Source: Candidatus Nealsoniibacteriota bacterium
Lineage (GTDB): Bacteria > Patescibacteriota > Minisyncoccia > Minisyncoccales > JAUWAW01
Assembly: GCA_030601865.1 (NCBI GenBank)
Contig: JAUWAW010000005.1
Span: 1 to 45,622, forward strand
Direction of reading: 5' to 3'
DNA: 45,622 bases
The position numbers and the translations under genes are program-made. Shown piece after piece: positions 14,173 to 21,585 of the stretch. The first letter of the stretch is position 1; the number at the start of each line of letters is the position of its first letter. Under the pieces are notes generated by a model. That model saw nothing but the letters and a program-made list of their open reading frames with translations, had not been told where the DNA came from and ran no database searches.

Positions 14173-14641
14173 TTTTCTTCAAGTGTTGTGCCAATATCTC
14201 CCTGTCAAGAAGTGGTTTATTGGACGATACATTAGGCACCAAGCCTTCTCTTGCACTAATCCACGCCCTTTCTCTATGACTTATAAGCATCAACTGAAAA
14301 GCAGTAAACTGCTCACAAGCCTCGTAAACACGGTCCAATAACTCTGAAACTTCTTTTGAACATTTCTCGAGAAGCTTTTCTTTTGTGATATCCACATAAC
14401 TTTTCGCATCAATAGGCATAGAGCCATATTTCTTCAACTCCCTATACAAAGAAGGGACAACAGGACCGGCAGGCCAAGCCTCAATTTTCTCCTCAAATAA
14501 TCTATCTCTACCTTTGTTTTTTAATAAATACGAAACATATGCAAAATAAACCAACTTTTGCATTTTCAAAGGAGAGATAAGGCTCCCGTCTTCCTCTGCC
14601 CTTATCAGAAAATACTTTGCGATATCAGATGGAGAAAGCAT
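14165..14641 (-). CDS. Panacea (DUF4065/SocA-like) antitoxin
   Basis: 158 residues. The family pattern is plain: I-A-K-Y-F-L at residue 7, S-P-L-K-M-Q-K-L-V-Y-F-A-Y near 24-36, E-x-x-x-A-W-P-A-G-P-V-V-P-S-L-Y near 52-66, and a C-terminal helix with S-H-R-E-R-A-W-I-S-A-R. Panacea domains neutralise many unrelated toxins encoded beside them. The promoter TTGACA-N17-TAGAAA lies at 14711-14739. The gene starts a three-gene overlapping unit next to a GmrSD-like gene. Confidence 0.85.
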   Translation of the reverse strand: MLSPSDIAKYFLIRAEEDGSLISPLKMQKLVYFAYVSYLLKNKGRDRLFEEKIEAWPAGPVVPSLYRELKKYGSMPIDAKSYVDITKEKLLEKCSKEVSELLDRVYEACEQFTAFQLMLISHRERAWISAREGLVPNVSSNKPLLDREILAQHLKKNG

Positions 14642-14710
14642 GTTCTTACTTCTTATTTTAACACCTAAAATAATATCAAAGAAACAAAAACTGTGGATAA
14701 CTGTAATTTG

Positions 14711-14739
14711 TTTCTAATAAAATTTCTTACCGCTGTCAA
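14711..14739 (-). promoter_or_regulatory. Promoter of the Panacea unit
   Basis: Minus strand TTGACA (14734-14739), 17 bases, TAGAAA (14711-14716), about 70 bases before the Panacea ATG, leaving space for an operator in the leader. Confidence 0.55.
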
Positions 14740-14789
14740 CCCGCCCCGCTACTCACTATTTCTGAAATCCAAAACGTCTAATTAGGGAC

Positions 14790-16445
14790 TCAAGTATTAC
14801 CATCACAAAGGCTTTTTATCGCTAATGCACAAGATTTTGCTCTTTCCTCTAAAAATTTACCATAGTCCCCTTCTGCTAAAAGATTGAAATCAATAGAATG
14901 AGTTTTTAAGCGTCTGCGAATCTCTTCTTTTCCTAATGTACTAGCCTCACATCTTTCCAGAAGATATTTAATTGGCTCCTTGGCAGATATTTTTCTATTA
15001 GTTCTCCATGTGACCAAAACACAATTTAATGCACTATAGCTGTACATGTTTTGATCTTTTATTCTTTCTTTCAAAAATGCAACCGGATAAAGATGGTGAT
15101 ATTCCCGTTGTGTAATATTATTTCTAGACAAAGGTGAACCGTCTGCTATATCTTCAGCACCGCCCCTCATGCTCAATAATAAGATGGCCCGTGCTAATCT
15201 ATCTCTGTATTTAGGCCACCTACTTTGAATTAATAACTCCTTACCAGGTAAAGGATATTTATTTTCATCAAAGCAGGGGACTGTAGCTTCGTCTGCCTTA
15301 CTCTCTATAACCCTTTTAAGAGAACGGTAATCTTGCAGAATAGCAGTAGGAACAGCCCGATCATACCTCTCAGTAAACAAAGATCTCCATAAATATTTTC
15401 TGAGTAAAATCCTGATATTTCCTCTTTCATCCGGGGATTTCGGTGCTTCCGCCCACAAAGCGGCTAACGGTGCCAATATGCTTTCTATAGGCAAACGATC
15501 TCTATCAAAAATCTTCTCCTCTTTTAAAAACTGGGTGAGTTCTTTGGTCCCTTCAACAATCTTAGGCCAATCCTCAGTAATTTTTTCTAAGTCTAAACTA
15601 AAATAACCTCTTTGATTGGGTACTTTATCCTGTAAAAGAGCCTCGACAGAAAGAACAAAGTTCGATGGCTCTGTATAATAGGTAATCTCGGGAATAGAAG
15701 AATCTAAGGTTGCAACTAAATCGTGGAGTGATTGACCGGTAGCTGCCTCGAGTTGCGCTACAATGATATCAAAAGCTGTTAATCTTACAAGTGTCGTATT
15801 TAATTTCACAAAAACTTCTATTGCAACGTCCTTAGAAGTTCCTGAGGGTAAATAAAGAAATGGGAGGTTGAAAGAAGCAACTTTGTCCCTCAAAGATCTT
15901 ATTACGTCATCAATTTTTCTTGCCAAGGCGATATCATCATCTGCAGCAATGTCAGCCCATTCCTTATATGTTGATTCGTCATCGGGGTTAAGGAGTTTGA
16001 AGGGAATCAGCTGCTTTTTCCAGCATTCTTTTGACTGACCTATCCAAAGTGGAAACTTTTTGTCATTTTTCTTCCAACGAGTGACCGCAATCACCTCAGG
16101 ATTTTTCTTATCCTTTATGTCCACCAAGTAAGCCTTATCTGGATAATTATCAGTGAGGGCTCGCCACAATACTGTTAAACGCTGTTGTCCATCCAAAAGC
16201 AATTCATTAACTCTCTCGCCTTTTTCGGGCGCCCCCACTATCTCACGAGATATAAACGGAGGCCTCTCGCCACCTACACCCAAAATGAGAGTAGTGCCAA
16301 CAGGCAAATCTCTTACTACGCTTGTAAGAAAGTCTGCTGCTGTACTTGAGCCCCATGCTTCAAAACGTTGAAAACGAGGCAAAAGAATCTGTCTTGTTCG
16401 AATCTTTGTTAACCAATCTTTTATTGGGCGTTGTCTAGCTTCCAT
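14790..16445 (-). CDS. GmrSD-like DUF262/DUF1524 restriction protein
   Basis: 551 residues. The N-terminal DUF262 (ParB-like) domain shows I-L-L-P-R-F-Q-R-F-E-A-W near 20 and L-L-L-D-G-Q-Q-R-L-T near 83, the nucleotide-handling D-G-Q-Q-R motif. A helical middle follows. The C-terminal domain has E-Y-H-H-L-Y-P-V-A-F-L near 446 and L-N-C-V-L-V-T-W-R-T-N-R-K-I near 470, which matches the His-rich HNH-like core of DUF1524. The fused arrangement is that of GmrSD type IV restriction enzymes that cut modified phage DNA using an NTP; some DUF262 proteins serve other defence roles. It is a single gene with a promoter at 16472-16499 and lies beside the toxin-antitoxin unit. Confidence 0.8.
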   Translation of the reverse strand: MEARQRPIKDWLTKIRTRQILLPRFQRFEAWGSSTAADFLTSVVRDLPVGTTLILGVGGERPPFISREIVGAPEKGERVNELLLDGQQRLTVLWRALTDNYPDKAYLVDIKDKKNPEVIAVTRWKKNDKKFPLWIGQSKECWKKQLIPFKLLNPDDESTYKEWADIAADDDIALARKIDDVIRSLRDKVASFNLPFLYLPSGTSKDVAIEVFVKLNTTLVRLTAFDIIVAQLEAATGQSLHDLVATLDSSIPEITYYTEPSNFVLSVEALLQDKVPNQRGYFSLDLEKITEDWPKIVEGTKELTQFLKEEKIFDRDRLPIESILAPLAALWAEAPKSPDERGNIRILLRKYLWRSLFTERYDRAVPTAILQDYRSLKRVIESKADEATVPCFDENKYPLPGKELLIQSRWPKYRDRLARAILLLSMRGGAEDIADGSPLSRNNITQREYHHLYPVAFLKERIKDQNMYSYSALNCVLVTWRTNRKISAKEPIKYLLERCEASTLGKEEIRRRLKTHSIDFNLLAEGDYGKFLEERAKSCALAIKSLCDGNT

Positions 16446-16471
16446 TTTTTTATCTGTTTAAATTATAATCC

Positions 16472-16499
16472 ATTATAAACGCAATAAATTATAACACAA
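16472..16499 (-). promoter_or_regulatory. Promoter of the GmrSD-like gene
   Basis: Minus strand TTGTGT (16494-16499), 16 bases, TATAAT (16472-16477), about 26 bases before the ATG. Confidence 0.5.
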
Positions 16500-16533
16500 T
16501 ACTTAATTATGGTTTACCCATTTTCAAATCTTT

Positions 16534-17475
16534 TTAATACTTATAACTATCTACTAAATTGCCACTGGCGTCTCGCAAGAAAGCGGTATCGCCAGTATTA
16601 TTCCAAATGGCATATTCGCCTTCAGGACATTGCCAATAGAATTTCTCTTGAGTATCAAGACCACAACCAGAGTAAATAAATAGGCTTTCATCTGGAGCTA
16701 AGGTAAGATCAGTAAAAGTATAAATATGGTTTGCCTCATCTTTTAGAGTCCAATTTGTCATATTAACTGAGTTTTCATCTTGGTTTTTAATCTCTACCCA
16801 CTCACCATTTTTATTCTCATTATCATTACCCGGAGCATCAGCGTTGATATTGACGATTTTAATTACACCTGGAGGAACTTCGCCACGAACCCAGAGACCT
16901 CGCTGAGCTTCTCTTGCCTCACGCTCAGCCTCAAGAAACAAATCTTTATATTTTACATTAGGCGGAAAAGTATAAACATTGGCATAGCCTCGGCAAACTA
17001 ATTCTAAATTAACCATTGTCTCCCCTACCCAAACATAAGCTAAGGTTCGGCCATACCTATCTTTAGTTTGAACATCAAGTTCTAATTTAATTTCCTTTTC
17101 ATCGACCAATTTCTTGTTTTCATTGGTAGCCTCAGTAAAATATGGACGGCCTGATTCCGGAGTATTTATTCCCAGATAACGGATTCTCTCTTCTCCATCT
17201 ACTTCAATAGTATCTCCGTCAATAACATAGGTAACTGTAGCGAGCCTTGTTGGTCCTGTTGGACCTACTTGCTGGGCAAAACATTTACTTCCTTCTCCGT
17301 TTGAAAGCTGTTTTCGCAACTCTTCTATCTGTTCCTGAAGAGAAGCCACCCAATTTCTTAATTCCTCAATCTGAACATTTTTTAAAAAGACGGGCCATCT
17401 CCCCAATCCAAAACCCACTGAAACTAAAATTATTGCCCCGGTAAGTATTCCAATGAATTTTAGTTTATTCTTCAT
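16534..17475 (-). CDS. Secreted thermonuclease with C-terminal lamin-tail domain
   Basis: 313 residues. The N-terminal helix (residues about 5-27) anchors or exports the protein; a coiled stretch (E-E-L-R-N-W-V-A-S-L-Q-E-Q-I-E-E-L) follows. The SNase domain (about 75-195) keeps V-I-D-G-D-T-I-E-V, R-I-R-Y-L-G-I-N-T-P-E, and D-R-Y-G-R-T-L-A-Y-V. The lamin-tail domain (about 205-313) has G-E-W-V-E-I-K-N and W-T-L-K-D-E-A-N-H-I-Y-T-F. Such nucleases digest external DNA or RNA; in CPR cells, which often lack nucleotide synthesis, scavenging is a natural role. The ATG at 17475 has AAGGA at proper spacing; the upstream in-frame TTG (17490) does not. Confidence 0.9.
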   Translation of the reverse strand: MKNKLKFIGILTGAIILVSVGFGLGRWPVFLKNVQIEELRNWVASLQEQIEELRKQLSNGEGSKCFAQQVGPTGPTRLATVTYVIDGDTIEVDGEERIRYLGINTPESGRPYFTEATNENKKLVDEKEIKLELDVQTKDRYGRTLAYVWVGETMVNLELVCRGYANVYTFPPNVKYKDLFLEAEREAREAQRGLWVRGEVPPGVIKIVNINADAPGNDNENKNGEWVEIKNQDENSVNMTNWTLKDEANHIYTFTDLTLAPDESLFIYSGCGLDTQEKFYWQCPEGEYAIWNNTGDTAFLRDASGNLVDSYKY

Positions 17476-17574
17476 TTTTTTATCCTTCAAATTCTAATTT
17501 TCTTAATTGGATTTCTTCGTCGGCTTTTTATCAAAAATAGAGTTGACCCCGTTTCTACTATTCCCTCTTTCTTC

Positions 17575-18459
17575 CTAATCGAACTCACGAATATCGTAGT
17601 AATTAGCACCAACTCCCACTTTAATAAAATAATCTAAGAGTTTTAGATTGTTCCATCCATCGATTACTCCAAAAGTATTTGGCTCCAAGTTCAATCTAAA
17701 ATCTTTAATCTTCCTATTATTTATTGATTTATCTTCTTCTCTCATTCCCAACCCAACCAATTTGGTCCCTGCTTCGTCTGTCAGGCAACACCCAGAATAA
17801 GATAATCCAAATAAATAATGTTTATAAAATCCCGGGTTGCCAAAATAATCCGCTTCTACATAAAAGTAAAACATTCCCCAGTTACCAATATTAGTATCAG
17901 TTGGCTCATAATCTCTCAAGTCTCTGAGTGTCATCTTCCCTAACTTCAATCCATCAATACTATCTCCTCCAGCAAATGAAATACCTATAGGTATTTCAGG
18001 ATTAAAATTTGAGTCCCTTGTGGTTACTGCATAGGCAACGACTCTTCCTTCTTCGTTTATAATGACTTGAAGATAATATTTTTTGTGTACATAAATTATC
18101 TCTGTATATTTATCCACCTCGGAAGGATGCTGAAATGCTTCCCATTTTCCTTCTTGGTTCTTAATATAATCCGTAAGTTTGGCTGGTAATTTTTTCTTTA
18201 TAGCTGGCTCACCGAAAATGGACTTTAAAAAACTTATATTCATTCCAATAGTAATTTTTTCAAGTTCTTGGTATAAAATTTTATTTTCAAAGAAGCTCCT
18301 TTCAATAAAACCATAAAGATGAGTTATCCCTTGAGCACCGCCATACAAAGAACCAAATACTGCGAACAAGGCAATAATACTTCCAGCAATCATGGCTGCT
18401 GGACTTTTTTTAACTTTTGTTATATACCATTGAGAAACTTTTTTAATTTTTTCTTTCAT
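17575..18459 (-). CDS. ETEC_3214-like membrane protein
   Basis: 294 residues with one membrane helix (about 22-43) after a basic N-terminus. The segment I-T-I-G-M-N-I-S-F-L-K-S-I-F-G-E-P near 70 and the later Y-x-Y-V-x-x-K-Y-Y-L-Q-V-I-I strand match my memory of ETEC_3214 domain proteins. Function unknown. It follows the 169-residue membrane gene by 4 bases, so both form a unit. An alternative is a plain SmpA/BamE-like lipoprotein relative, since the G-M-x-x-x-x-L-x-x-x-F-G-x-P motif is shared, but no lipobox exists. Confidence 0.6.
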   Translation of the reverse strand: MKEKIKKVSQWYITKVKKSPAAMIAGSIIALFAVFGSLYGGAQGITHLYGFIERSFFENKILYQELEKITIGMNISFLKSIFGEPAIKKKLPAKLTDYIKNQEGKWEAFQHPSEVDKYTEIIYVHKKYYLQVIINEEGRVVAYAVTTRDSNFNPEIPIGISFAGGDSIDGLKLGKMTLRDLRDYEPTDTNIGNWGMFYFYVEADYFGNPGFYKHYLFGLSYSGCCLTDEAGTKLVGLGMREEDKSINNRKIKDFRLNLEPNTFGVIDGWNNLKLLDYFIKVGVGANYYDIREFD

Positions 18460-18463
18460 AGAT

Positions 18464-18973
18464 TTATTTTATTTTCTTAAATAACGCGTCGCGGTCGGGA
18501 CCACTAAGCCACCAATGCACTAAATCTTCGGCTTTTAGAATCTTACATTTTTGCCCAAGAATATGTTCTCTGATTTCTATCAAGAGTTGTTTAACTTCCG
18601 GCGCGTTTTTCGAGAGCGTCAAGCGAGCCATTATTTTCTTCACAAGATCTTCGTCACGTATCCAAAGAGACAACTCGTAAGACATCCTTGTTAATCCTTC
18701 ATAGTAATCTAGCAACTCGCGTTCATTCAATATGTCTTTCTCTTTAGCATCATATTTTGCCCATTTAGCAAAAAAGTTGGCGATTTTTGCGGCTTGCTCT
18801 CGTTGGTATATAGAAAATCGATAATCCTCAAGATCTTTGCCATATTCGTGTCGTATCGACTCCTCTAATCTTGTTTTAATCCACTTCGCGAGAAGCCATT
18901 GTATAACTCCCAGTGAAAAAATAACAAGCCCTCCAGTAGCAAGTAATTCTTGTGTTCCAATTTCGATAACCAT
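18464..18973 (-). CDS. Small membrane protein paired with the ETEC_3214-like gene
   Basis: 169 residues. One membrane helix (about 14-31), then a long charged helix (K-T-R-L-E-E-S-I-R-H-E-Y-G-K-D-L-E-D-Y, likely coiled coil) and a helical cytosolic domain ending near W-W-L-S-G-P-D. Proteins with this helix-plus-E-Y-x-K-x-L-E-x-Y layout are often encoded beside membrane or defence partners. I do not know its role. It lies next to the tRNA-Asn gene. Confidence 0.5.
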   Translation of the reverse strand: MVIEIGTQELLATGGLVIFSLGVIQWLLAKWIKTRLEESIRHEYGKDLEDYRFSIYQREQAAKIANFFAKWAKYDAKEKDILNERELLDYYEGLTRMSYELSLWIRDEDLVKKIMARLTLSKNAPEVKQLLIEIREHILGQKCKILKAEDLVHWWLSGPDRDALFKKIK

Positions 18974-19042
18974 AAATTTTTATATTTATTTAATGCCCAA
19001 CAGAGCAAATTTAAAAGCCGCTTTCAGCGACTTTCAAGTTTG

Positions 19043-19114
19043 CTCCGCGGGTAGGACTCGAACCTACAACCTGGGCCTTAACAGGGCCTCGCGCTACCAT
19101 TACGCCACCGCGGA
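19043..19114 (-). tRNA. tRNA-Asn (GUU)
   Basis: 72 nt on the minus strand. Acceptor TCCGCGG pairs with CCGCGGA, followed by discriminator G. D-arm GCG-TAATGGTA-GCGC, anticodon loop CTGTTAA with anticodon GTT, T-stem GTAGG/CCTAC around TTCGAGT. No CCA is encoded. One A-C mismatch closes the anticodon stem. Confidence 0.93.
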
Positions 19115-19165
19115 ATGTTTTATCATTATCGCAAAAGTGGAGGGGATTGTCAACTGCAATCCTGG

Positions 19166-19210
19166 GGTTTAACACCCGAAGTTAAATCATACAACTTCGG
19201 GTGTTAAACC
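19166..19210. promoter_or_regulatory. 18-bp-arm perfect inverted repeat at the sigma-factor promoter
   Basis: Arms 19166-19183 and 19193-19210 are perfect complements with a 9-base loop. The right arm covers the probable -35 box (TTAAAC, 19204-19209) of the sigma gene. It belongs to the GTTTAAC-N7-GTTAAAC family of palindromes found again at 19803, 37064 and 39677. Confidence 0.8.
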
Positions 19211-19232
19211 GTTATATTAAACGTGCTATAAT
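19204..19232 (+). promoter_or_regulatory. Promoter of the ECF sigma gene
   Basis: TTAAAC, 17 bases, TATAAT (19227-19232); the ATG lies 11 bases after the -10 box. The -35 box is inside the inverted repeat, so a factor bound there would block or direct transcription. Confidence 0.55.
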
Positions 19233-19243
19233 AGCATATTGCT

Positions 19244-19798
19244 ATGTTTGAGGCGGATGAGGAGAAAAATTTGATACGGAAAATTCAAAAAGGAGACAAA
19301 GAGGCCTTTGGGCAGGTCTATGATTTTTATTATGATAAGATTTTTAGGTTTGCTTTTCGTAGAACATCGTCGCAGGAGACGGCTGAAGATATTACTTCAG
19401 AGGTTTTTTTGAGCGCAATCAAAAGTATTGGCAGGTTCAGGTATAAGAGAAACAATAGTTTTAAGGCCTGGATTTATCAGATTGCCAACAACAAAATCTG
19501 CGACTATTTTCGTAAGAATTACCGCAGCCCAACGATTGAATTAGAAAAGGCAGGGCAGTTGTCAGAAAAAAGAGAAAAAAGTCCGGACGCGATTTTTGCT
19601 GCCAAATCAGACAGGGAGGAAATAAACAAAGTTATTGCCCAACTTTCTGGAAATGACCAAGAGGTTGTCAACTTAACTTTTTTTGAAGATATGAAAGCGC
19701 CCGAAATTGCTGAAATTTTGGATTGTTCGGTTAATTCGGTTTATGTGAGGTTGCATCGGGCACTGAAGAAGCTCAAAGAATTCTTAGTTATTGATTAG
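19244..19798 (+). CDS. ECF-type sigma-70 factor
   Basis: 184 residues. Region 2 (about 8-85) shows G-D-K-E-A-F-G-Q-V-Y-D-F-Y-Y-D-K-I-F-R-F-A, the A-E-D-I-T-S-E-V-F-L segment and F-K-A-W-I-Y-Q-I-A-N-N. Region 4 (about 125-180) has a helix-turn-helix, A-P-E-I-A-E-I-L-D-C-S-V-N-S-V-Y-V-R-L-H-R-A. There is no region 1 or 3, as in ECF factors, which answer envelope signals. The following plus-strand genes encode a membrane protein and a secreted protein, the usual ECF/anti-sigma layout. The inverted repeats before and after the gene hint at local control. Confidence 0.9.
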   Translation: MFEADEEKNLIRKIQKGDKEAFGQVYDFYYDKIFRFAFRRTSSQETAEDITSEVFLSAIKSIGRFRYKRNNSFKAWIYQIANNKICDYFRKNYRSPTIELEKAGQLSEKREKSPDAIFAAKSDREEINKVIAQLSGNDQEVVNLTFFEDMKAPEIAEILDCSVNSVYVRLHRALKKLKEFLVID

Positions 19799-19802
19799 AG
19801 TA

Positions 19803-19842
19803 TTTAACTTGCGATGTTAAACATACGACATCGCAAGTTAAA
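19803..19842. promoter_or_regulatory. 15-bp-arm inverted repeat between sigma and anti-sigma genes
   Basis: Arms 19803-19817 and 19828-19842 are perfect complements around a 10-base loop. No T-run follows, so it is not an ordinary terminator. It carries the word TTTAACTTGCGATGTTAAACAT, one base different from the element at 39677. Confidence 0.8.
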
Positions 19843-19855
19843 CACATTGATTATT

Positions 19856-20389
19856 ATGTCCAAAGAACTTTTTGACGATATTAAGAAAATAAAACAAGGC
19901 AGAAAAAAGGATATAAGCAATCCCCTGCTTTCGGTTGCTCAAAAAATTATCCAGAGCAAACCCTTAGAACCGGAAATCAATCAAGCACACAAACAAAGTT
20001 TGAAAGCCAAATTAGAGGCGCAACTGAAGCCAGAAATTTCTGTTATTTCTGTTCTCAAAACAATGTTTTCTTTGCAGCCGAAAAATCTTGTGGCTTATGG
20101 CTCGTTGATAACCGTAGTTGCCTTAGCTGTTCTTTTGACAACTACTATGCCCGGACCTGTGCCCATGAAAGACGGGCTTGTCCCGATGAAAGAGGGAGTT
20201 TTTGAAGCAGTAAGAATGGAACAGGCGCCTGTAGCACCTGCAATGGAAACACAAAAAGAAGAAATGCCAGCTGATTTTGAGGTAGCTCTTGTAATAATTG
20301 CTGGTTTTGGTATGTTATTATTAGTTGTAGGTGTTGTAAGATTTTACAAATTACAGCGATACAATAAATACAAAGGTCGTAAATCTTAA
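19856..20389 (+). CDS. Putative membrane anti-sigma factor
   Basis: 177 residues from the ATG at 19856. An in-frame ATG at 19814 lies inside the inverted repeat and looks false. The cytosolic N-terminus is helical and basic (L-F-D-D-I-K-K-I-K-Q-G-R-K-K, then K-Q-S-L-K-A-K-L-E-A-Q-L-K). Two membrane helices follow (about 87-104 and 143-162), separated by a short Pro/Met-rich outer loop with a repeated P-M-K-(D/E)-G motif. No zinc-binding HxxxCxxC is present. Its place directly after an ECF gene is the main support for the role. Confidence 0.55.
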   Translation: MSKELFDDIKKIKQGRKKDISNPLLSVAQKIIQSKPLEPEINQAHKQSLKAKLEAQLKPEISVISVLKTMFSLQPKNLVAYGSLITVVALAVLLTTTMPGPVPMKDGLVPMKEGVFEAVRMEQAPVAPAMETQKEEMPADFEVALVIIAGFGMLLLVVGVVRFYKLQRYNKYKGRKS

Positions 20390-20403
20390 ATAGATTAAAA
20401 AAA

Positions 20404-21468
20404 ATGAAAAAAGTACAAACTATTTTAATCCTCGGCTCTTTATTTTTAGGATTAATGCTCTGCGCGCCAGCATTTGCCCAGATAGAAATTAAAAGCATAG
20501 AAATAGAAGCAGAAACCATAGGACCCAACCCAACCACCGGGGAAGGCGAAGTCATTATTTCGCCTCAGCCCGGAACAGTTATTATGCCACCTATGGAAGA
20601 GGCACCAGCGCCTCCAGCGCCTGCCAGACCTGTCCCGGTGATGAAAAAGATGAGGGAATTGGATGTGTTGCTCAAAGAAGCAAGAAAAGCAGAGGAAACA
20701 GGAGATGAACAGGAAATTGAAGTACTTAAGAGACGCATTGATATGGCAGTGCCAGTTGCCGAAGAATTTATCCCTTTGTATCCTGAAGGAGTGACAGGCA
20801 TCCCAACAGAAGGCATCCCAGCAGAAAAATCTATTGAGGCGCGAACCGGACACGACATTAGCAACTATTTCAAGGTTCAGGTAGGCGAACTAATGAGAGA
20901 GAAAATGGATGTTGACCAAAGGATAACAATGCTTAAAGAATTAAGAGGCGGGATAGACACATTGATAGAAGAATTGATTCAAGGCAAAGAAGAAATCACC
21001 AGTGACGAAATGAGTGAATTGGTTGAGGAGATAAAGGTAAAACCACGGGAAATTCAGGCGGACAATATAAGGGTACAGACAACGGCCAAGAAAATTATGT
21101 TCCGGCTTCAGGGAAAGCCCATGGAGGTAAGGCCAACTGAAGAAAAGGTTATTATCAAAGATGAAGACATTGAGGTTGAGGTAGAGGAATTAACTATCAA
21201 GAGCGACGGAGCAATAATGGTTGGCAAATCAGAAGTTAAGGTTACGCCCAGCCAGATAATGGCCAAAATTAAAACTGAGGCAAAAGAAATCAGATTAGCC
21301 GAAGAGGAGAATCAAGCGGTTTACAAGGTAAAAACCCAGGTAAGGAGAAAGTTGTTCGGCTTTATTCCAATTGGAATGACCAAGAGAATAACAGCCAGCG
21401 CTGTTGATGTTGATGCGGAAATCATCAAAGAAAAACTGCCCTGGTGGAGTTTCCTGACAAGTAAGTAA
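20404..21468 (+). CDS. Secreted helical protein of the sigma unit
   Basis: 354 residues with a signal peptide (1-25, ending A-F-A-Q). A Pro-rich stretch (about 52-80) is followed by charged helices (V-L-L-K-E-A-R-K-A-E-E-T-G-D-E-Q) and then a region of alternating polar strands with many Val/Ile/Glu (V-E-V-E-E-L-T-I-K-S-D-G, I-M-V-G-K-S-E-V-K-V-T-P). This strand pattern looks like a repeated beta structure of a surface or periplasm-like protein. Not recognised. It comes 14 bases after the putative anti-sigma gene and is probably in the sigma factor's regulon. Confidence 0.55.
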   Translation: MKKVQTILILGSLFLGLMLCAPAFAQIEIKSIEIEAETIGPNPTTGEGEVIISPQPGTVIMPPMEEAPAPPAPARPVPVMKKMRELDVLLKEARKAEETGDEQEIEVLKRRIDMAVPVAEEFIPLYPEGVTGIPTEGIPAEKSIEARTGHDISNYFKVQVGELMREKMDVDQRITMLKELRGGIDTLIEELIQGKEEITSDEMSELVEEIKVKPREIQADNIRVQTTAKKIMFRLQGKPMEVRPTEEKVIIKDEDIEVEVEELTIKSDGAIMVGKSEVKVTPSQIMAKIKTEAKEIRLAEEENQAVYKVKTQVRRKLFGFIPIGMTKRITASAVDVDAEIIKEKLPWWSFLTSK

Positions 21469-21489
21469 GGAATGAGCAAGGCCCAATAC

Positions 21490-21585
21490 AAAACCCGATG
21501 TTGATTTAAGACCCGACATTTAAAACCCGATGTTGGGAATTCTTTAACATCGGGTTTTGAGTCGGGTCTTGGAACATCGGGTTTT
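21490..21585. terminator. Triple-nested 96-bp palindrome between convergent genes
   Basis: Order A-B-A-loop-A'-B'-A': AAAACCCGATGTT at 21490-21502 and again at 21522-21534, AAGACCCGAC at 21508-21517, with complements at 21546-21558, 21561-21570 and 21573-21585. It lies between the plus-strand secreted gene (ends 21468) and the minus-strand cohesin gene (ends 21584), so it most likely stops both, though the repetition is far beyond a normal terminator. Confidence 0.8.

Noticed and set aside
14690-14702. Possible DnaA box (TTATCCACA on the minus strand), with another at 12779-12787
   Set aside because: Two isolated boxes 1.9 kb apart without an AT-rich unwinding region, dnaA or dnaN do not make an origin.
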